The translations under genes and the position numbers were made by a program. A model generated the notes under the pieces. That model did not search any database. It was not told where the DNA came from and was given only the letters and a program-made list of their open reading frames with translations. From positions 77,053,571-77,117,570 of the forward strand of contig CM054183.1 of the NCBI GenBank assembly GCA_028829895.1: a DNA stretch of 64,000 nt. Reading direction: 5' to 3'. The DNA comes from Sinotaia quadrata (lineage: Eukaryota; Mollusca; Gastropoda; Architaenioglossa; Viviparidae). The stretch's first letter is position 1. Each line of letters opens with the position of its first letter. Below, one piece after another: positions 1-64,000 of the stretch.

Positions 1-2246
1 TATTATGTTGAAGAATTTACTTTGGAACTTGTACAAATGGGATTTTCTACTAATAGTTTGTAGAAGTGTTAGCTTATAGGTAGAAAATAAATATGAATTT
101 CACAGCAAAGAAATGTCCAAATGTGAATGGAATTGATGGAAAAAGTTAAACTTTATATCAATGTGGACAAGTAACACTTTCCCAATTATCTTCTTTGAAC
201 ATCACCTGTATAATTTTTGTTCTTAAAAAAACAAAAAAAATCAAATAATTTTGTTTATTATCAAAAATTTTTTATTCATGTTTTGTTTCACATGAAATTC
301 TTGACAAACAACTTTGCATTCAAAACAATCTTGATGATAAAACTGATTTGATTTAAATGTACAAAAATATATTACAGACACATCATGTGAAATAGTCTAC
401 TAACATATTTAACTTTGGAAATACAGAATGCAAGAAGCAGCATTCCAAACTATTTTGCCAAATTAACACATGAAAATATCAGTAGAAAAAAAAAACTGAA
501 CTAATTTTGCCTTTTAATGGTGGCAAATAAATTACAGACAATAAAAATATAAATGAATCACAAACCAAGTTTAAAAAAAAAAAAAAATCATCCTTTAGTA
601 CTGGATTATGTCTGTAAGACTTTTAGCATAAATTTTAAAATTCCACATATATCACCATTAAAACAAAGATGTTAAAGACAAATTTATTTTACTTTCTTAA
701 AAGAAATAACAAAATATACATTTAAATAGGGTCTTTAAGGAAATGTGTTTACACTGACTACTGTCTTCAAGTTAAATATCTATCATGTTAATATTTCTTA
801 AAAGTGATGTTTATAGTGGCACAAATATATGCATGCATATAGAGACATAATCTCAACAAGAGAAGCAGTTTCACATTTAGATACTTGAATTTAAGCACTC
901 AGACTTAGAATTTTTAGAACATCTCCCACCAACTCTGTATAGGATGATAGTCTCGAGATACATTGCAAATACCATTAAATATGACCTAAACTAAATGATA
1001 TAATAATGAGCAATGAATTTTATAACATATGATGTCATTATAATTAAGATACAAAAGCAATGATAAAATATAAATTGTCAATTAAAGCAATTATAACAAA
1101 ACTGAAAATTTACTACCTACTTGACAATTCAATGCTTCTTAAGCAGGCCATGAACATATTAAATAGTCATAATACATTGAGTTTGTATAATACAAAAAAT
1201 GTTTTGGTCTGGATGATATAAGCAACAAATAATTAATAAAAACTTTATTAATAAAGAAATTTATTACAAGTTCTAAATGTGTTTTTCTTAAAGAAACAAT
1301 TCAAAACACTCTAATGAAAAAACTTTAACGGATGAATGATTGATCTTTACTTAAGTCATCATGAAATCCACAGCTTTTCAAAACAACAATTCACATTTCT
1401 TATGAAAAGATTATTTTTTCTTTAAAAAAGGAAATAGAAATGGTATAAGATTTATAACTTTAAATGATGTGAACATTTTAATCTACATTAACAGTTCTTA
1501 ATAGTGAAATAAAACCAGATGAGCAAGAACACAAACATCAACAATTTTTCACTTAATACATGAAGATTACTATAGAACAAATGTTGTCAGTGGTTGGCCA
1601 CATAAAATACACCACACTAAAAACAAATGATTTGATACAAAAAGTGAGGAAGTAGTAAATTTAAAAAGGAGCTGGTAGTTCTATCACCAATTTTTGTTTG
1701 TTAAATTTATGAGCTAATATGGGAAAGGTTTTCTTAAGAAAAAGTCCTTTACATATAATGACATTCCAAGACAGATTATAACTTAAAACACTTTATATTG
1801 TGCAGTGCAGAACCAGTTTGGATATTTAAAAATTATAACAGTCAAGCAATGATTTTTCCCACCAGAGACATTTCTTAACGATTGTTATGAATTTATATAG
1901 TAAACAATTAAATTCTTTTTTTTTTTTTAAAAAAGGCAAGCAACTGTGAAAAAAAAAACTAAGATTTAATTCTCACATATTTATAATGCAAGGCATTCTC
2001 AGATGCACACATAATAAATTCACATGTCATTATTACATTTCTAAGAACAGCTCATTTCTTGCAATTGTTCACACTTTTGTTATGCAAGATCTATTCTGAA
2101 GAATTGTCTCCATAAAACTAAAATGCAGTATGCTATAATGAAACCACTTTCAATTCAGGGAAGGGAAAAGAAAGGCAAGTTGCAGTCCAGTCATTAGAAA
2201 ACTGATGGACATTATAATGGCATTACATCATTAGACCAATTACAGC
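1..2246. other. PRPF8 3' UTR and downstream flank
   Basis: AT-rich, without a plausible ORF on either strand. Read on the minus strand, the first polyadenylation-like hexamer after the stop is ATTAAA at about 1966-1971; AATAAA motifs recur near 1243 and 1259. Which is used cannot be told. No second gene is recognisable. Confidence 0.5.
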
Positions 2247-62221
<59,975 letters not shown>

Positions 62222-62429
62222 CTGTTACAAATTCAAAAAACAAGATGTAAGGGTGAAAGTTCCATATTTCAAAATAAAGAAAACTACAGTTAAAAAAGTT
62301 AAAACTCTGGTAAGATAAGCAAATGTCACAGATATGAAATATATCAATGAACTATAACTATTATATTACATATGCATTATTTAAGGGCACATATGACACA
62401 AGAACTTATTTAATACCCCACTTCCCTAG

Positions 62430-62570
62430 TTTTGAGATTTTTACACTTTTGCATACTTTGATATCTCCTTTTGCAGAAAATATGTTTTCTTATTAAAAAT
62501 TGTGGGTTTTATTTTGTGTGAATAAAGTTGTTTTTCCAAACTACCAGTTTTGAAAAAAGCAACTTTCTTT
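62430..62570. repeat. Dispersed repeat block, copy 2
   Basis: Partner of 58290-58445: ttttgagatttttacactttt, tctccttttgcagaaaatatg, ttcttattaaaaattgtggg and gttgtttttccaaactacc. Confidence 0.6.
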
Positions 62571-62938
62571 GCACAGTATCGCTGATAATAGTCCTCTTTT
62601 CATCACAATTCCTACCATTTTTTAGAATTAAATCACAGAGTGTTTTACATAGAATTAAAGTGCATTACCTCCCCTATTCAAAAATATTTGGTGCACATTT
62701 TTTAACACCTCTTTAGTACATGGTTTGAGAAATCTTTACCCACTACAAACAAGTGCCTGTGTGGTTTAAGTCATGTAGAGCAAAAGTGAAAATAGCTCTT
62801 TGATTGGTTAAAACTGCAGTTTCATAATGGCCACCAATGACTTTTGTGTGGCCTTGTGCTTGGTACTAATTAGACAAAATGAGTTTTTCCAAGCAATTAA
62901 TAATGTTGCTCAGGAAACAAAAATTGTCTAAAGCTGTA

Positions 62939-64000
62939 ATGGCTCAATATGCAAAAAAAACCTCAATGAAAAAAGCGGAAAGCAATGCTGGAATTCATAC
63001 AGGTCACAGCAGTACCTGCTTTGCAGACAATGTACAAACTGAATTTACATGCTGAGACACCCCCCTCCACCTGTTTACTCAATGCAAACCAGGTTTCATA
63101 CCCGCAGACTGTGTACAAACTCCAGATTTTGATGATATCACTTCAGCCACCTCACCCATCTACTTCTAGAGTTCTAGAGGAACAATGAAGGATGCTCCTA
63201 GTGCTAACACCTTCGTTCTTGCAGACCACACATTGTTCCGATTGCATTGGGTTTGACCAACCACCTCTCTCCTGCCTACTCCCAGAAAACAAACTTCGAT
63301 TGCTGCTGGGGATGTAGAACAGCCCGATCTGCCTGTTCTACCTTCGGTCAACCCCAATCCGTTTACTTCTAGAAGTGCGGTGTCGGGTAGTTCTAGTAAA
63401 TTTCTATCACCACCACGCTGACTGCTGCTGTTGGAAATTTGCATGATTTCCTCCCCTTACCACCCACCTACTTCCAGGCGGGAAACTAACTTTCCTTCAG
63501 CCGAAGTTAGCAGCCATTGACACCGCTTCAGAAAAAAAACATCAGGTGCATCATTGAGTTAGATAATTTGAATGCATTGTTTTCATCAGCTGCTTGCTCT
63601 GAATGCAAAGAGTGTTGGATGTTTGATGAGAGTGTGTTTGGGGGAGAATATGGGCTATTCTGTTGTATGCAAGCGAGTTGTGATGAATGCGCTTTCAGAA
63701 AGAGTCAGATGTCATGTTCTAGGCACAGTAACATTTCTAGTGTGGGGTTTGATGTAAATAATGCTATGGTCATGTGTTTTAATGAGTTGGGAAAGGGCAT
63801 ACAGCACTGAGAAAATTTTCTGCTATGCTCAACCTGCCTTCAATGCATTCCAAATCTTACACTTGGCTTTGAAAGAAAGTTTCATTAGAAAACATTGCAG
63901 TTGCTGAAATTATTCTGTCAACATCAGCAGAAGCATATGCCGACATAAATGATGATCATGATAAGAATCCTGTTAGTGATCAAACTGATGATAGTGATTT
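62939..64000 (+). pseudogene. Mutator-like (MULE) transposase gene, 5' part, runs off the edge
   Basis: Starts ATG at 62939 (MAQYAKKTSMKKAESNAG) and passes through a Ser/Pro-rich low-complexity region (SGSSSKFLSPPR near 63385). From about 63540 it carries NIRCIIELDNLNALF, then SECKEC, a second CxxC in SCDECAF, and SSVGFDVNNAMVMCFNELGK, then in the next frame FSAMLNLPSMHSKSYTWL, and after a TGA VAEIILSTSAEAYADINDDH. This order matches animal MULE-domain proteins. Several stops in the N-terminal part, one frameshift near 63800 and a TGA at about 63868 break it. The catalytic part would lie right of the window. Confidence 0.65.

Noticed and set aside
62222..64000. Search for the N-terminal PRPF8 exons
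   Set aside because: No stretch on minus resembles the expected preceding residues (for example WYHTPNVVF or FYFDPLINP); the interval holds an intron and a MULE-like gene on the other strand.

Overview
The window is eukaryotic. It is AT-rich and consists mostly of introns and intergenic DNA, with GT-AG introns of about 0.1 to 4.6 kb, many minisatellites and several decayed DNA transposons. It holds one recognisable host gene: the core spliceosomal protein PRPF8 (Prp8, U5 snRNP), on the minus strand. I traced 37 consecutive coding exons from 62221 down to a TAG stop at 2247. They add up to 5910 nt (1969 residues plus stop), keep one reading frame across every junction, and match human PRPF8 from about residue 364 to its C-terminus. 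The roughly 360 N-terminal residues, the start codon and the promoter lie beyond 64000. High but not vertebrate-level similarity, together with the transposon types, suggests an invertebrate animal. A mollusc or other lophotrochozoan is my guess and cannot be proved from this window.

Layout. 1-2246 is 3' UTR and downstream flank. 2247-10224 holds exons 37-32 (Jab1/MPN and the end of the RNase H-like domain); introns here contain one copy of a long dispersed repeat (5041-6870) and a 471-bp hAT MITE with a perfect 8-bp target duplication (9179-9649). 10225-14232 is an intron holding a wrecked Mutator-like transposase gene with a 71-bp tandem repeat inside it. 14233-20811 holds exons 31-26 (endonuclease-like and RNase H-like domains); the intron between exons 27 and 26 carries a hAT-like element and a 3'-truncated piggyBac in the orientation opposite to the host gene. 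20812-28747 has a 2.1-kb TIR element inserted into a tandem array and a 60-bp minisatellite. 28748-47420 holds exons 24-9 (linker and RT-like domains), a candidate solo LTR, a second copy of the dispersed repeat with a TIR element inside it, and a non-LTR retrotransposon tail. 47421-62221 holds exons 8-1. From about 62939 a second Mutator-like gene runs off the right edge.

The most unusual structural signal is that several PRPF8 exon edges, mainly 3' splice sites, have been copied into short tandem arrays in the neighbouring intron (exons 26, 20, 6 and 2, possibly also the donor of exon 30). Most copies keep an AG next to exon-like sequence, so they form rows of decoy acceptors. At exon 26 a transposon later landed inside the array, which gives the order of events.

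I see no bacterial-type operon, CRISPR array, tRNA or rRNA gene. No complete second host gene is evident. A few intronic ORFs (4105-4446, 47663-48269, 48386-48757, 59929-60114) remain unidentified.
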